Source: an uncultured Methanobrevibacter sp. (GTDB lineage: Archaea > Methanobacteriota > Methanobacteria > Methanobacteriales > Methanobacteriaceae). Taken from it: a DNA stretch of 6,989 nucleotides. Positions 6,121 to 6,989 of this stretch are shown here, piece by piece. Every line of letters begins with the position of its first letter. The first letter of the stretch is position 1. The position numbers and the translations under genes were made by a program. The notes under the pieces were generated by a model. The model was given only the letters and a program-made list of their open reading frames with translations, did not search any database and was not told where the DNA came from. The DNA is taken from contig CAJGDA010000080.1 of assembly GCA_904501935.1 (NCBI GenBank), positions 1 through 6,989 of the forward strand, in the 5' to 3' direction.

Positions 6121-6981
6121 ATGGTTGATTTAAAAGGATTAAAATTTTCAAAAATGCACGGAATAGGCAATGACTTTCCAATAATCAATGAATTTGATGG
6201 AGAGGTCATTCCTGAAGCCGATAAACCTGAAGCTTGCAGAATTTTATGCCACAGAAATTTTGGTGTAGGTGGAGATGGAGTATTATTTGTCGAACCGTCT
6301 GATGTAGCTGACATTGGATACAGAATGTTTAACCCCGATGGAAGCGAAGCTGAAATGTGTGGTAATGGTATCAGATGCTTTGGAGATTTTGTTTACAGAA
6401 AAGGCATTTTAAAGCAAGAAAAAATGACTGTTGAAACAAGAGCTGGAATTAAAACAATTGAAATTACATTAGAAAATGATGAACCAGTCTTATTTAAGGT
6501 AGATATGGGTCTGTCAACATTTAAAACTCCTGAAATTCCAATGACTTGTGATGCAGAAGAATTTTTAGATGGTGAGTTGGAAGTTTTGGATACCAGTTTC
6601 AACCTAACTGCCATTAGCGTTGGAAACCCTCATGCAATAATATTTGTTGACAATGTCGATGATGTTGACATTAACAAATACGGTCCAGCTATTGAAGCCC
6701 ACGAAGTATTTCCTGAAAAAATCAATGTACACTTCGTAGAAGTTATTTCTAAAAATGAAGGTAAAATGATTACTTGGGAGAGAGGTGCTGGTGTTACACT
6801 TGCATGCGGTACTGGAGCAACATCCACAGCTATTTCAGGTTACAAGCTAGGATTATTTGATGAAAATGTATTGCTTCATTTGCCTGGCGGTGATTTAAAG
6901 TTCAATGTTTACGAAAAAGAAGATGCACTTGGAGCCTTCATGGAAGGTCCTGCAGTGCTTGTTTTTGATGGAGAATTCTAA
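6121..6981 (+). CDS. dapF: diaminopimelate epimerase
   Basis: DapF converts LL-diaminopimelate to meso-diaminopimelate by a cofactor-free two-base mechanism, supplying LysA. The 286-residue protein shows both halves of the pseudo-symmetric fold. HGIGNDF (13-19) lies at the N-terminus. NPDGSEAEMCGNGIRCFG (71-88) carries the first catalytic cysteine, Cys80. VGNPHA (167-172), NVHFVEV (202-208) and ITWERGAGVTLACGTGATS (217-235) follow, the last with the second catalytic cysteine, Cys229. The residue after NDF is Pro20 where Val or Ile is common, and IINEFD replaces the usual I-D ending, a mild deviation away from the catalytic cysteines. The start at 6121 has only a weak GTTGAT site at 6113-6118, so translation is probably coupled to lysA, nine bases upstream. 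The gene is complete, with its stop eight bases before the window edge. Confidence 0.97.
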   Translation: MVDLKGLKFSKMHGIGNDFPIINEFDGEVIPEADKPEACRILCHRNFGVGGDGVLFVEPSDVADIGYRMFNPDGSEAEMCGNGIRCFGDFVYRKGILKQEKMTVETRAGIKTIEITLENDEPVLFKVDMGLSTFKTPEIPMTCDAEEFLDGELEVLDTSFNLTAISVGNPHAIIFVDNVDDVDINKYGPAIEAHEVFPEKINVHFVEVISKNEGKMITWERGAGVTLACGTGATSTAISGYKLGLFDENVLLHLPGGDLKFNVYEKEDALGAFMEGPAVLVFDGEF

Positions 6982-6987
6982 TTCTCC
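6970..6987 (+). terminator. inverted repeat across the dapF stop, possible terminator stem
   Basis: GGAGAATT-CT-AATTCTCC has perfect 8-base arms with the TAA stop inside. As RNA it would realistically form a 6-bp stem GGAGAA/TTCTCC with a 6-base loop. Whether a T run follows is unknown because the window ends two bases later, so terminator is only one reading. Confidence 0.35.
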
Positions 6988-6989
6988 TA

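Noticed and set aside
5007..6827. Several 65-108 codon minus-strand open frames opposite lysA and dapF
   Set aside because: They are complements of two enzymes with all catalytic motifs intact, and they show no start signals or recognisable domains.
1..6989. Mobile element, CRISPR array, toxin-antitoxin or defence cassette
   Set aside because: I looked for transposase or integrase motifs, regularly spaced repeats, small paired genes and terminal inverted repeats, and saw none; the window is mainly housekeeping genes.

Overview
The window is AT-rich and reads like a methanogenic archaeon of the Methanobacteriales, most likely Methanobrevibacter or a close relative. This is an inference from protein similarity recognised by eye, from archaeal TATA-like boxes about 25 bases ahead of probable transcript starts, and from Shine-Dalgarno sites of the AGGAG and GGTGAT types. 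No rRNA or tRNA is present to confirm it.

Layout, left to right. The 3' end of an 8-oxoguanine DNA glycosylase gene enters from the left edge (2-208, +). After a 180-base AT-rich gap comes a 14-TM major facilitator drug-exporter-like gene (389-1747, +), probably with a leaderless or very short-leader transcript. A cyclophilin-type peptidyl-prolyl isomerase faces it (1796-2227, -). A 195-base divergent promoter region separates the isomerase from argD (2423-3583, +). argD is followed after 9 bases by an unrecognised protein with six CxxC pairs and a clear internal duplication (3593-4297, +). A NUDIX hydrolase on the minus strand (4294-4698) meets that gene tail to tail, and the two stop codons share a TTAA. 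A second divergent promoter region leads to lysA (4828-6111, +) and dapF (6121-6981, +), again 9 bases apart and probably one operon. A perfect inverted repeat spans the dapF stop at the right edge.

Functionally, the right half is amino-acid biosynthesis. DapF epimerises LL-diaminopimelate to the meso form and LysA decarboxylates it to lysine. In this order of archaea lysine serves both protein synthesis and the peptide of pseudomurein. ArgD makes acetylornithine for arginine and could in principle also act in a diaminopimelate route. The left half is an assortment of housekeeping and accessory genes: DNA repair, export and protein folding. No mobile element, CRISPR array, RNA gene or defence system was found. 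The least explained gene is the duplicated CxxC protein behind argD.
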